Positions 7,439-17,800 of a DNA stretch of 64,000 nucleotides are shown piece after piece. Within the stretch, counting starts at the first letter, position 1. Every line of letters begins with the position of its first letter. Below the pieces are notes generated by a model, which was not told where the DNA came from, did no database searches, and saw nothing but the letters and a program-made list of their open reading frames with translations. The DNA comes from Endomicrobiales bacterium (GTDB lineage: Bacteria; Elusimicrobiota; Endomicrobiia; Endomicrobiales; JAFGGC01). The stretch lies in assembly GCA_016930715.1 (NCBI GenBank), contig JAFGGC010000011.1, forward strand, positions 1 through 64,000, in the 5' to 3' direction. The position numbers were made by a program, and so were the translations under genes.

Positions 7439-8881
7439 TTAGGAAATTCTATACTTTTTTTTGAGTCGTGTCAATTGACGCTCGCAGAGAGCGATGGCCT
7501 GTTTCCTGTCCTTTATCCTTCCTATTGCATGCGCTTCCCTGACGGCTTCGATTAGCCTGCCTATGACAGGTCCGGGGCGCAGCCTGAAATGCTTCATTAT
7601 CACGTTCCCGTCGACCAATTTCGGCAGTGATTCCATCTTCTCGTTTTCATAATAGCGGCTCATCAGCTCCCTTAGAACCGCTTCCTGTTTCTTAAGTTTT
7701 TTCGGGTCGTGAGTTTTAAGTCTTTTGTAGGAGTGCCAGTCAGCCATGGCGAGTATCAGGAGTTCGGGGATGTTTTCGCCGATTTCCCTGAAAATCCTGT
7801 AACAAGCGCGCGGGGTAAGTATTTTCGCCTGCGAAAGGCTTATCGGCCTCATATGGTTCTCGATAAGGATTCTTGAAATTCTCTGTTCGGAATTCGAGAA
7901 TTTGGTCCTTTTCAGTATATTCGATAGTATGGCCGCGCCTTTTTTTTCATGGCCGAGAAAACGCATCCTGCTTCCGACCCTGGATGCGCAGTCCGGTTTT
8001 GCGCAGTCGTGAAAAAGCGCCAATAGCTTAAGGAAATCCTTTCTTTTAAGGTCAGCCGAGAGGTTTTCTTCCAGATGTTCAATAACCTCGCCGGCATTTT
8101 TAGGGAAGTGCTTCCCGAGGTCCCTCAGTATTCTCTCAATGCTTTTGAGGGTCTCTATCGAATGCTGCCAGAGGCCCTTTGGATGATAGTAGAATCTTCT
8201 TGCGGATCTTTTCATCCTGGCTATTTCAGGAAAAATCTCATCGAGTAGGCCGCTCTTTTCAAGAGACTCTGTCCAGAAGGCCGTGTCTTTGTTGCCGAGT
8301 ATTCGCACGAGCTCGTACCTTACGCGCTCTCCTGACGCTTTTTTTATGAGGCGGCGCGAGTTTTTAATATCGCGAATGGTCTTGGGTTCTATTTGAAAAC
8401 CAAGCTCTGAAGCTAACCTGAAAGCCCGTAAAAGACGCAAAGGGTCTGCTTTGAAAACCTTCCTTGACACCATCCTGATTGCTTTTTTAGATAAGTCTTT
8501 TCTGCCTTTAAAGGGGTCGATTATAGAGGACTTGTCTAACGCATTTCGCAAAGGCAAGGCCATTGCATTGACCGTAAAATCCCTGTTGGAAAGGTCTTCG
8601 AAGATATTCCTTCCCTTGAACCTGGACACGTCTACTTGGGTTAGGTCCGGATCGTCTTTGAGGACTATCCTGTATATCCTGTTGGCGTCGTCAAGAACCA
8701 CCAAACGCCCTCCGGCGGCTTTCGATAGCCGTACCGCGTATTTCTCGGCATCGGACGAAACGGCAATGTCGAGGTCCTTTGTTTTTTTCGAGAGCAGAAG
8801 GTCCCTTATCCATCCGCCTACTATATAGGCGTCAGATCTAAAATCCTGACAGGAAAAGATTTTAAATACCTTTGATTTCAT
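7439..8881 (-). CDS. cca: CCA tRNA nucleotidyltransferase/poly(A) polymerase family with HD domain
   Basis: YIVGGWIRDLLLSKKTKDLDIAV, RDFTVNAMAL, HPKGLWQHSIETL, LLALFHDCAKP. Confidence 0.9.
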   Translation of the reverse strand: MKSKVFKIFSCQDFRSDAYIVGGWIRDLLLSKKTKDLDIAVSSDAEKYAVRLSKAAGGRLVVLDDANRIYRIVLKDDPDLTQVDVSRFKGRNIFEDLSNRDFTVNAMALPLRNALDKSSIIDPFKGRKDLSKKAIRMVSRKVFKADPLRLLRAFRLASELGFQIEPKTIRDIKNSRRLIKKASGERVRYELVRILGNKDTAFWTESLEKSGLLDEIFPEIARMKRSARRFYYHPKGLWQHSIETLKSIERILRDLGKHFPKNAGEVIEHLEENLSADLKRKDFLKLLALFHDCAKPDCASRVGSRMRFLGHEKKGAAILSNILKRTKFSNSEQRISRILIENHMRPISLSQAKILTPRACYRIFREIGENIPELLILAMADWHSYKRLKTHDPKKLKKQEAVLRELMSRYYENEKMESLPKLVDGNVIMKHFRLRPGPVIGRLIEAVREAHAIGRIKDRKQAIALCERQLTRLKKKYRIS

Positions 8882-8882
8882 T

Positions 8883-9644
8883 TTAGAATACCGGTACCGA
8901 CGAAATAAGTTTCATGGTGTAAAGAGTCTCTGGCGCTTTAATGACGTTCTCGGGTTCCCCTTCTTCAACTACCCTTCCTTTCTGCATTACGACGATACGG
9001 TCGGCGATGCAGCTTGCGACGACAATGTCGTGAGTTATGAAAACGAAAGAAAGAGATTTTTCTTTTTTCAGTTCTATGAATATGTTCAATAACTGGTTCT
9101 GTATGGAAATATCAAGAGAAGAAAGCGGCTCGTCAGCGACGATTATGCCGGGGTTTTTTATCAATGCCCTGGCTATCGCGATCCTCTGCCTTTGGCCGCC
9201 GGAAAACTGATGGGGATAAAGATTCAGAGCGCCTTCCGAGAGCCCAACCCTCTCAAGAGTATGTTTAAGGATTAAGCGGCTGTTATCTTCGTTTTCAGGC
9301 AGGGCTTCGGACAGGATAGTGCCGACCTTGAGCTTGGGATTCAAAGAAGCGTAGGGATTCTGAAATATCATCTGCACTTTTTCGGACATTGACTTGCGCT
9401 GTAGGTTAGAGATATTGGCAGTATCTATTTCTATCGATCCGGTATCCGCTTTCAAGAGTCCGCAGATGAGCTTGCCAAGCGTAGTTTTCCCGCTTCCTGA
9501 CTCGCCGACGACAGCCGTGACGGAGCCTTTTGAAGCAGAAAGCGAGACATTATCGACAGCTAATACCTTTTCCGTTACGCCACCGAAAAATCCGCGAGAA
9601 GTGACAAAAGTCTTTGAAACGTTTTTGAGTTCGAGTATCATCAT
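8883..9644 (-). CDS. Oligo/dipeptide ABC transporter ATP-binding protein (OppF/DppF type)
   Basis: Walker A GESGSGKTT, signature FSGGQRQRIAIARAL, Walker B IIVADEP. Confidence 0.92.
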   Translation of the reverse strand: MMILELKNVSKTFVTSRGFFGGVTEKVLAVDNVSLSASKGSVTAVVGESGSGKTTLGKLICGLLKADTGSIEIDTANISNLQRKSMSEKVQMIFQNPYASLNPKLKVGTILSEALPENEDNSRLILKHTLERVGLSEGALNLYPHQFSGGQRQRIAIARALIKNPGIIVADEPLSSLDISIQNQLLNIFIELKKEKSLSFVFITHDIVVASCIADRIVVMQKGRVVEEGEPENVIKAPETLYTMKLISSVPVF

Positions 9645-9645
9645 A

Positions 9646-10605
9646 TCAGCCCTTTTTAGAATACAAAAAGCATCTCACTTTTATGCTGCCGGAGGGCAAT
9701 AAAGACGGTTTTTCATTTCTGCAGATGTCCATCGCTCTAGGGCATCTCGGAGCGAAAGCGCATCCCGGAGGCAGATCGTTCATGTCAGGGGGGTGCCCGG
9801 ACAGTGAAGAAGTTTTCACGCATTCGAACATCCTGGGAACGGAAGCGATAAGCCCCCTTGTGTATGGGTGAAGAGGTTTTTTCAGTACCTCCTCCGTCCC
9901 GCCGGTTTCGACTATCTGTCCCGCGTACATCACGGCGATAGAGTCGCTTCTCTGTTTGGCGAGCGGCAGGTTGTGGGTCACGAGCACGATCGTAAGGCCG
10001 AGGGAATGCTTCAAATCGTCAATAAGGTCCATTATTTCCTTCTGTATCGTAACGTCGAGTGCCGTAGTGGGTTCGTCGGCTATGAGAACCTTCGGGCGGT
10101 TGACGATGGCGATCGCCAGCGCGACTCTCTGTCTTTGGCCGCCGGATATCTGGTGCGGATATGAATTGAATATCCTTTCAGGTTCAGAAAAAAGAACCTC
10201 TTCCAGCGATTTAATGGCAGCTTTTTTGGCTTCGTATTTACCGATGCCAGCGTCGTGCGCCAATATGGCTTCGGTTATCTGAACGCCGATTTTAAGAACC
10301 GGATTCAGCGACGAGAACGGGTCCTGGAACACCATTGAGATTTCTTTTCCCCTGATCCTGCGCCATTCGGCGGATCCTCCGGTGATTATGTCCTTGCCGC
10401 CGTAAGATACTTCGCCCGCTGTTATGCGGCCTTCATCGGGCAGTATAAGACCGAGTATCGACATCGCGAGCGTGCTCTTGCCGCAGCCGGATTCCCCGAC
10501 GACCGCGAGAGTTTTTCCCTTTTCAAGTTCAACGGAAACCCCGCGAACGGCTTCAAGGGCAGGATGATAAGTGACTGAAAGGTCTTTGACCGAAATAACG
10601 CTCAT
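9646..10605 (-). CDS. Oligo/dipeptide ABC transporter ATP-binding protein (OppD/DppD type)
   Basis: GESGCGKST, ISGGQRQRVALAIAI, C-terminal CAFAPRCPRAMDIC typical of OppD/DppD. Confidence 0.93.
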   Translation of the reverse strand: MSVISVKDLSVTYHPALEAVRGVSVELEKGKTLAVVGESGCGKSTLAMSILGLILPDEGRITAGEVSYGGKDIITGGSAEWRRIRGKEISMVFQDPFSSLNPVLKIGVQITEAILAHDAGIGKYEAKKAAIKSLEEVLFSEPERIFNSYPHQISGGQRQRVALAIAIVNRPKVLIADEPTTALDVTIQKEIMDLIDDLKHSLGLTIVLVTHNLPLAKQRSDSIAVMYAGQIVETGGTEEVLKKPLHPYTRGLIASVPRMFECVKTSSLSGHPPDMNDLPPGCAFAPRCPRAMDICRNEKPSLLPSGSIKVRCFLYSKKG

Positions 10606-11444
10606 GTTTTCCTTTTAAGTAGTCTTGGGTCCAGGATGTCCCTCAGGCCCTCGCCGAGAAGGTTGAAAGCGAGCACGGTGAACAGTATCGCGAGCCCCGG
10701 AAAAAGCGAAAGCCACCAGGCGACGTATATGTATTCTTTTCCCGCGGTCAGCATTTGTCCCCAAGAGGGCACCGGCGGCTGAACGCCAAGGCCAAGGAAC
10801 GAAAGCCCGGACTCGGTGAGTATGGCGTCGCCAACCCCGAGCGTCGCCGCAACGAGTATGGGCGAAACGACGTTCGGAAGAAGGTGGATGAAAAAAATCC
10901 TGAAATTCGAAATGCCGAGGAGCCGGGCCGCCTGTATGAACTCCCTTTCCTTGAGGGACAATACCTCTGCGCGGACCAGGCGCGTCAGGCCGGGCCAGGA
11001 AGTCAGCCCTATGACCACCATCACGTTATATATGTTCGGTTCAAGAAACGCTATTACTATCAGTATCAGGAAAAACGAAGGAAAACAAAGCATTATGTCC
11101 ACGAGCCTCATTATAACGGTGTCTATTTTTCCCCCGAAGAAACCGCTTATCATCCCGAGCAGGGTCCCAATCAGCACGGATATGCCGACGGCGACGAACC
11201 CGACCGAAAGGGAGATCCTTATGCCGTAGAGCATTCTTGAAAACACGTCCCTGCCCAGGTCGTCGGTACCGAGGAGATGCTTCAGCGAAGGCGGGTTGAG
11301 CCTAGATCCGAGGTTCTGCTCGAAAGTGCCGTAGGGCGATAACACCTGAGACAACAGGGCAAGCAGAAAAAGCACGGCGATGACCGTGAGGCCATAAAAA
11401 ACAAGCCTGTTTTCCTTGAGGGCGTTGAAGGCTCTTTTTATCAT
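10602..11444 (-). CDS. Peptide ABC transporter permease (DppC/OppC type)
   Basis: [26 protein letters not shown] and C-terminal [14 protein letters not shown]. Confidence 0.93.
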   Translation of the reverse strand: MIKRAFNALKENRLVFYGLTVIAVLFLLALLSQVLSPYGTFEQNLGSRLNPPSLKHLLGTDDLGRDVFSRMLYGIRISLSVGFVAVGISVLIGTLLGMISGFFGGKIDTVIMRLVDIMLCFPSFFLILIVIAFLEPNIYNVMVVIGLTSWPGLTRLVRAEVLSLKEREFIQAARLLGISNFRIFFIHLLPNVVSPILVAATLGVGDAILTESGLSFLGLGVQPPVPSWGQMLTAGKEYIYVAWWLSLFPGLAILFTVLAFNLLGEGLRDILDPRLLKRKT

Positions 11445-12412
11445 TTGTACCTTATCCTCGGATCGGCCCAGGTATACGTCAGGTCAGCGAGCAGGTTGCC
11501 GAGTAACGTAAGAACGGCGGCGATAGTGCCAACCGCCATAATGACCGGGTAATCCCTGGACATTATGGCCTCGTATCCGAGACGGCCCATTCCCGGATAG
11601 GCGAATATCGTTTCGAATATGAATCCCCCGCCTATCATAGAAGGCAGCGAAAGCCCGAGTATCGTGACGACCGGAAGAAGCGCGTTTCGCGCCGCGTGTT
11701 TCAGGATAACGGCGCTTTCCGGCAGGCCCTTGGCGTAAGCCGTTTTAATGTAGTCCTGTTTTATCACTTCAAGCATGCTTGAACGGGAGTATCGAGAAAG
11801 GCCCGCCAGCCCCGTGAAACCGGTGATTAACACGGGCAGCGCCAGGTGCCTGGCAAGATCAATGGTTTTTCCTAACAAATTCATTTCTGCGTAATTGAGC
11901 GAATGGAGGCCCGATATGGGCAGAAGCCCCATTTTAAGCCCGAACAGTATCATCAGAAGCAGCGCGAGCCAGAAGGTCGGCATCGAGAATCCGATAAACA
12001 CGAAAACAGTCATTGCCTTGTCGAAAAACGTCCTGTGCCTTATCGCCGAATAAATGCCTATCGGAAGGGCTACTGCCAGTATGAGGCCGAGCGAAAGAAA
12101 GTTCAAAAGCAATGTCGCGGGCAGTCTTTCAAGGATTTTTTTAATCGCCGGACGGCCGTCTTTGAACGAATTCCCGAAATCCAGCGCCGAAAGCCTTTTT
12201 ATCCAATTGAAATACTGCACGTACCACGGCCGGTCAAGGCCGTATAAAGCCGCGAGGCGCAGCTTGGCTTCTTGAGTTATCTTGGCGTTCATATCGGTGA
12301 CGGCGTCTGTTGGTTTGCCCGGGGACAGATGCATGACCAGGAACGTTATGACCGTTATCCCTATGACCACGGGAATGAAATGAATCAAGCGCTTAAGGGT
12401 ATAGCCGAGCAT
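11441..12412 (-). CDS. Peptide ABC transporter permease (DppB/OppB type)
   Basis: [55 protein letters not shown]; start chosen at internal Met 12412, overlapping upstream stop. Confidence 0.92.
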   Translation of the reverse strand: MLGYTLKRLIHFIPVVIGITVITFLVMHLSPGKPTDAVTDMNAKITQEAKLRLAALYGLDRPWYVQYFNWIKRLSALDFGNSFKDGRPAIKKILERLPATLLLNFLSLGLILAVALPIGIYSAIRHRTFFDKAMTVFVFIGFSMPTFWLALLLMILFGLKMGLLPISGLHSLNYAEMNLLGKTIDLARHLALPVLITGFTGLAGLSRYSRSSMLEVIKQDYIKTAYAKGLPESAVILKHAARNALLPVVTILGLSLPSMIGGGFIFETIFAYPGMGRLGYEAIMSRDYPVIMAVGTIAAVLTLLGNLLADLTYTWADPRIRYK

Positions 12413-14031
12413 CAATATCTCTCCAGAACGTATTTCTGATTGCTTTTTGACACCCACCACTTATGGAAATTCCAGCCCAGGCCGGCAGGCGCGACCTCCG
12501 GGCCGATAAAGCGTTTGTGTATTACCGGAAGTGACTCCGGGTAGTAGAGAAAAACGTAGGGAATGTCGCCTGCCAGTATCCTGTGAACCTTGTTGTATAT
12601 GTTTTTCCGCTTTTTAACGTCGAACGTCCTTCTGCCCTCGATCAGGAGCTTGTCGATCTCGCCGTTCGAGTAGGAAATGAAGTTGTACTGGCCTTCGCCG
12701 GTCTGGCCCGAATGCCATATCAGGTACTGGTCAGGGTCGCGCGAAAGGCTCCAGCCGAGTATTATAGCGTCGAAATTCTTCTTGTCCACGAACTGGTGTA
12801 TGAAGGAGCTCCATTCTATTATCCTGATGTTGATCTTTATGCCTACTTTTCTGAGCTGCGCCTGGAGTATTTCCGCCGTCAGTGACCTTAACTTGTTGCC
12901 CTGGTTGGTTATGACGGTGAACTCGAGAGGTTTGCCGTCCTTTTTAAGAATGTCGTCTTTTCCGCGGCGCGACCAGCCGAGCCCTGTCAGGATCTTTTCG
13001 GCTTTTTCGGGGTCGTATGCGTGGTCTTTCACCGCGTCGTCATACGCCCACGAACTGGGAGGGTACGGGCCAGTGGCAGGACGGCCCATACCGAGGAGAA
13101 CGCCGTCGATGATTTCCTTCTTGTCAATGGCGTGGGCGATCGCCTGCCTGAACCTTTTATCTGCAAAAAGCGGCTTTTTGAGATTGAAAGCGAGGTACGT
13201 GTATGAAAACGACGGGTAACGGAACTTGTTATAGGCCCTGAAGAATTCAGGGTAAGCCTTCCATTGGTCCGGCGTCAACCCCATTTCATCTATGCTCTGG
13301 TTCCTTAGCTCAAGGAACTGCACCGCCTGGTCGGGTATGATGCGGTAATAATACCTGTCGATATACGGACGACCTTCGAAATAGTCGGGATTCGCCTCAA
13401 GGACTATTTTTTCGTCTGTTTTCCACTCCCTGAACCTGAACGGCCCGGTTCCAACCGGGCTTCGGTTGGCCGGATTGGAGTTGAAATCTCCCCGTCTGAA
13501 AACGTGTTTCGGCAATATTCCCATCATCCAGGATTCTATGGCCGGGGCGAACGGCTCCTTGTAGGTTATTTCCACCGTGTGCCGATCGATGACCCTGAAA
13601 TTCTTGACGAGCATATAGTCGGATCCGTACGGCGTTCGGACGTCCGGGTCGACGAGCTTTCTGAAAGTGAACTCGACATCATCGGCCGTGAAAGGCCTGC
13701 CGTCGTGCCACTTCACGCCTTTCCTTAGGTAGAACGTTATTTTAAGCCCGTCCTTTGATATCTTCCAGCTTTCGGCCAGCGATGGTGCGACATTAATGTC
13801 CTTGTCGTACTTCACGAGGCCGTTATAGACGAGCCCGTTTATGTCTCCTGAGGCCGAGTCAGTCGCGAGTATGGGGTTGAGGTACGAGGCGTCGCCTATT
13901 GAGGATGCCACGTATACGTCGCCGTGTTCGGGTTCTCCCGCGGCTTTGATTTTAGAATAGTCCCCTGTTTTGGAACACGACAAAAAGCCAATTAGGGGCA
14001 ATACGGCGAAGAAAAACAATTTATTTTTCAT
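12412..14031 (-). CDS. Peptide-binding lipoprotein (SBP family 5)
   Basis: [19 protein letters not shown] lipobox; [39 protein letters not shown]. Confidence 0.92.
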   Translation of the reverse strand: MKNKLFFFAVLPLIGFLSCSKTGDYSKIKAAGEPEHGDVYVASSIGDASYLNPILATDSASGDINGLVYNGLVKYDKDINVAPSLAESWKISKDGLKITFYLRKGVKWHDGRPFTADDVEFTFRKLVDPDVRTPYGSDYMLVKNFRVIDRHTVEITYKEPFAPAIESWMMGILPKHVFRRGDFNSNPANRSPVGTGPFRFREWKTDEKIVLEANPDYFEGRPYIDRYYYRIIPDQAVQFLELRNQSIDEMGLTPDQWKAYPEFFRAYNKFRYPSFSYTYLAFNLKKPLFADKRFRQAIAHAIDKKEIIDGVLLGMGRPATGPYPPSSWAYDDAVKDHAYDPEKAEKILTGLGWSRRGKDDILKKDGKPLEFTVITNQGNKLRSLTAEILQAQLRKVGIKINIRIIEWSSFIHQFVDKKNFDAIILGWSLSRDPDQYLIWHSGQTGEGQYNFISYSNGEIDKLLIEGRRTFDVKKRKNIYNKVHRILAGDIPYVFLYYPESLPVIHKRFIGPEVAPAGLGWNFHKWWVSKSNQKYVLERY

Positions 14032-14032
14032 C

Positions 14033-15322
14033 TTATTCGGGGATGCATTCAACCTGAAGAGGCCTTTCGCCGAAAACCATATTTGCCGCGTTCTTTAGGT
14101 CGCCGGGAGTAAGTTTCGACAATACCCTCATGTATTCGTCGTCATAAGCGTATCCCTTGCCCATAATTTCCCACCAGCCGCAGTACCACGCCTGCTTGGA
14201 TACCGTCTGGTGGTCCATGAGATAAACGCCTTTCACGTATTTTTTTGTTTCGTCAAGTTCCTTTTTTTCAATAGGTTTTTGCTTTATTTCTTCAATAATT
14301 TCGTAAATGCGTTTTTTGGCTTTTTCAGTGTTCTTTTTGTCCAAACCCATGTAGACAACGAACCTGCTCGTGCAGGTCCTTGTGGGATAAAAGGAACTCA
14401 CCTCGTAAGCAAGGCCCATCTCTTCCCTCAGTTCCATAAATAGCTTTCCGGTCATCCTTCCGCCCAGGTATGAGTTAAGGAGTTTTAACGGGGCAAACGA
14501 ATGATCGTGTATTTCCGGAGACGGGTAACCTATCATTATGAACGCCTGATTGAATTTTTTGTTCCTCTGCACGTGTTCGCCGGCGTAAGTTCCGCCACCT
14601 TTGGTCATTTTAGCGCCGCCTTTCGTTGCGGCGATAATACCGAAGTATTTTTCAGCGGATTTCCTGGCCGTTTCAAAGTCTATGTCTCCGAAAATTACGA
14701 CAATCATCCCGTCGGAGGTGTAATGCTCCTTGTGCCACTTTAAGATGTCGTCCCTTTTGATTTTTGAGATTGTTTCCTTTTTTCCGGTTTCCGGCCAGGA
14801 ATATGGGTTTTCGGGGCCGTAGAATTTTTCAAGAAAGAGATCGTTGGCGGAGTTAAAAATGCGGTCTTTCCTCGCTTCAAGCGACGCAAGTATGTTGTAT
14901 CTTTCCTTTTCAATTTCATCGTTTTCGAATGCCGGGTTCGTGAGGATATCTGAAAGCAAACTACACGCTTTATCGAAGTTTTCGGACAGAAGAGTGATGC
15001 CCGCGTAGGAGTAGTCGTAAGCGATATCTGAGGCAACGTTGCCTCCGATGCTCTCGATCTCTTCGGATAATTTCGCGGCGTCCATGCTGGTTGTCCCCTG
15101 GAAAAGGAGCATGTGGGTGAAATATGATATTCCGGCGTTTGATTTTTCTTCGTAACCTATGCCCGTTTTAAAAAATACCTGCACCGTGGCAAGGGGTGCA
15201 GTTTTTATTTCCCTGTGAATGAGCTTTGAGCCGTTTGACAGTAAGGATTCGTTCACTTTGCCTCCGCAATATGATATTGAAGCAGCGAAAAATAAAAGAA
15301 ACAGCGCTATCGATATCTTCAT
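14033..15322 (-). CDS. M16-family protein lacking the zinc motif (inactive partner subunit)
   Basis: Motif position reads GISYFTHMLLFQGT rather than HxxEH. Confidence 0.85.
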   Translation of the reverse strand: MKISIALFLLFFAASISYCGGKVNESLLSNGSKLIHREIKTAPLATVQVFFKTGIGYEEKSNAGISYFTHMLLFQGTTSMDAAKLSEEIESIGGNVASDIAYDYSYAGITLLSENFDKACSLLSDILTNPAFENDEIEKERYNILASLEARKDRIFNSANDLFLEKFYGPENPYSWPETGKKETISKIKRDDILKWHKEHYTSDGMIVVIFGDIDFETARKSAEKYFGIIAATKGGAKMTKGGGTYAGEHVQRNKKFNQAFIMIGYPSPEIHDHSFAPLKLLNSYLGGRMTGKLFMELREEMGLAYEVSSFYPTRTCTSRFVVYMGLDKKNTEKAKKRIYEIIEEIKQKPIEKKELDETKKYVKGVYLMDHQTVSKQAWYCGWWEIMGKGYAYDDEYMRVLSKLTPGDLKNAANMVFGERPLQVECIPE

Positions 15323-16614
15323 TTTTTTGGTTCCAATAATGCCGCGTAGATGAAGTCCTTATCGTAATACTTCCTGAAAAAACCGATAATATCTTTCTTT
15401 TCAACATTGAGTATCTTTTCAAGGTATTTTTCGGCTATCTCCGGCCTTCCCTGCATGTGCCAGTAACCCTGGGAAGCGCCCTGTTCGTGGCAGGTCTCCT
15501 GAGAAACGTACCACTGGGATTTCGCCATTGCCCTTGCCCTGTTCAATTCGGTTTCCGTGGGGCCGTTTGCGGCGAAATCATTCAGTATTTCAGCGATAGC
15601 GTCTAAAACCTTTTTACGGTTTGAGGGTTCGTATACTCCGCTGACGGCGAAGATACCCGCTCCGCGCTGAGACCAGAACGAAGCGTTGATCTCATAGACG
15701 AGCTTCTTCTCCTCGCGCAGTATCCTGTAAAACCTTGAAGATTTTCCTCCTCCGAGAATGGCAGACGCGAGGTCACCCGCGAACTGGTCGTCGGATTCGA
15801 CCGATGGCCCGAGAAAGCCGTAAATCAGGTATTCCTGGGCCACGTTCTTGGATTTGACCGAGGTACCGCCTTTTTTAGGGTTCTTTTCAGAAAGTTCGGG
15901 CTCTTTTGGCGCGGGCCGTTCCGCCTGCTTTCCGAACGTGGACCTCACGGTCTCGGTCATCTCTTTCGCGTTGAAATCGCCTGTTATGCTCACGAACATT
16001 TTTTCCGGAACGTAATTATCGTGATAATACCTGGCGATTTCTTCCCTCGTGACGTTTTCCACGACCTCTGAGCTGCCTATTATGCTGGATCTGTAAGGCG
16101 ACGCCGCGTAGGCGGTCTCGTTGAACAAGTCGTAGAGAACGGAGCCGGGGTTGTCATCGTGCCTCTTTATCTCCTCAAGCACCACGAGCCGTTCCTTCTC
16201 AATCTCGTCAGCCGGAAAAACTGCGTTCGCCATGGCGTCGGCCAGTATCTCCACCGCCTCTTTAGCGCCGTCTTTCTGTATGTCTATGTAGAACTCGGTG
16301 TATTCCTTGGACGTCGCCGCGTTTATCATACCGCCGTTTATTTCCACCCTTCTTGCTATTTCCTGGCCGGGGTATTTTTCCGTGCCCTTGAATATCAGGT
16401 GTTCGAGAAAATGCGACAGGCCGGAGGTTTCGGCCGTTTCGTTTACCGAGCCGACCTTTACCCAGACCTGAACGGAAACTACCGGTTTTTCGTGGTTTTC
16501 CTTCAATATTACTGTTAATCCGTTGTCAAGTATCAATTTTTTCACTCCTTTCGCGCAGTGAGCGCTCGAGAACGCAAGTGCCAGAAGCAATGAAACAGTC
16601 AATAATCTTTTCAT
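15319..16614 (-). CDS. M16-family zinc metallopeptidase
   Basis: SGLSHFLEHLIFKGTEKYPG (HxxEH) plus downstream E motif. Confidence 0.92.
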   Translation of the reverse strand: MKRLLTVSLLLALAFSSAHCAKGVKKLILDNGLTVILKENHEKPVVSVQVWVKVGSVNETAETSGLSHFLEHLIFKGTEKYPGQEIARRVEINGGMINAATSKEYTEFYIDIQKDGAKEAVEILADAMANAVFPADEIEKERLVVLEEIKRHDDNPGSVLYDLFNETAYAASPYRSSIIGSSEVVENVTREEIARYYHDNYVPEKMFVSITGDFNAKEMTETVRSTFGKQAERPAPKEPELSEKNPKKGGTSVKSKNVAQEYLIYGFLGPSVESDDQFAGDLASAILGGGKSSRFYRILREEKKLVYEINASFWSQRGAGIFAVSGVYEPSNRKKVLDAIAEILNDFAANGPTETELNRARAMAKSQWYVSQETCHEQGASQGYWHMQGRPEIAEKYLEKILNVEKKDIIGFFRKYYDKDFIYAALLEPKK

Positions 16615-17300
16615 TGTTGGTTTTTCAGGCGCCTGGGCAGACCGATATCGGCCACGACTATCTCTCCTGTGTATTTTTTTGCGCGTTTTTTGAGCATTCC
16701 CCTCTTATGGATGCCCATTGTAACGGTAACGTCAGCAATGACCGCCACGCCAGCGGCGCGGCCCGTGCCTGCGTCCAGCCCGGAAGGGATGTCGATGGAT
16801 ACCTTAAGGGCCGAGTGCCTGTTGATATTCTTGATGATATTGCCGTAAGGGGCGCGGAGGCCGCCTTTAGCGCCCGTGCCGAGCAGCGCGTCCACTATCA
16901 ATCCGTATCTCGAATTTATTGAAAACCCGGAATGACTCTTAATTTTAACGCCGCTTTTTTTACATATGGCGTAATTGACCAAAGCGTCCCCCTTCAATGC
17001 GACCGGAGGTTTAGAAAGGTAAACGTCGGGTTCGAACCCGTTGTTATGCAGGTGCCTCGCTACTACGAACCCGTCGCCCCCGTTGTTGCCCGACCCGCAG
17101 AAGACGGCGACACGCTTCTCTTTCATCAGCCCTAAAAGGCCGAAACATATTTCGGCGGCGGCGCGACCGGCGTTTTCCATAAGGACAATAGAAGGTATTC
17201 CGTATTTTTCGGCCGCCGCGCGGTCGATCTCGGACATCCGCTTTGCCGTGACGGCCTTAGGGCTAATCCTGTTCGTTTTCCGGGGGTTTTTCCCTGTCAT
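16611..17300 (-). CDS. nnrE: NAD(P)H-hydrate epimerase (YjeF N-terminal domain)
   Basis: GIPSIVLMENAGRAAAE, VAVFCGSGNNGGDGFVVARHL, IPSGLDAGTG. Confidence 0.88.
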   Translation of the reverse strand: MTGKNPRKTNRISPKAVTAKRMSEIDRAAAEKYGIPSIVLMENAGRAAAEICFGLLGLMKEKRVAVFCGSGNNGGDGFVVARHLHNNGFEPDVYLSKPPVALKGDALVNYAICKKSGVKIKSHSGFSINSRYGLIVDALLGTGAKGGLRAPYGNIIKNINRHSALKVSIDIPSGLDAGTGRAAGVAVIADVTVTMGIHKRGMLKKRAKKYTGEIVVADIGLPRRLKNQQ

Positions 17301-17619
17301 AAATCTCTTTCGATTTAAAGTATACGTCTACCAGCGCGTATGCCCACAGCGCGGCGAACATGACGTCATAAAAAAGCATCAACTGCGGATTGGAGGCGTA
17401 AAACTCCTGCAGTATTTTTGACGGATTGTTCTGGATCGCCTCGATGCCTGGCAAGGTCTGCATCACTCGCCATGCCATGTGGCTGACCACGAGAAGACTG
17501 GCGCCGATGAGTATGCCCGCGGCTTTGAAAAACCTCAGGTAGAGGTGCCCGACTCCCGGACCGAGGAGGGCTGTCAAAAGAAGTGAAATGATTATTTTTT
17601 TCAAACTCAAACGCTCCAA
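17263..17619 (-). CDS. Small multi-TM membrane protein
   Basis: 118 aa with hydrophobic segments; GPGVGHLYLRFFKAAGILIG. Confidence 0.6.
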   Translation of the reverse strand: MERLSLKKIIISLLLTALLGPGVGHLYLRFFKAAGILIGASLLVVSHMAWRVMQTLPGIEAIQNNPSKILQEFYASNPQLMLFYDVMFAALWAYALVDVYFKSKEIYDREKPPENEQD

Positions 17620-17800
17620 TTATTATTGCTTATTCAATGAGTTAAACATGCCAAGTAAACTCACGTGCCAAGAGAATCCCGTTTGACCCGCCGAAGTTAT
17701 GACATCGATATGACGGATAGTCATCATAGATAGCATGGCAGACCAACGCGGGTAACTTAACGCCTTCTTATTATATAAAATACGCTGATTTTAATAAAGG

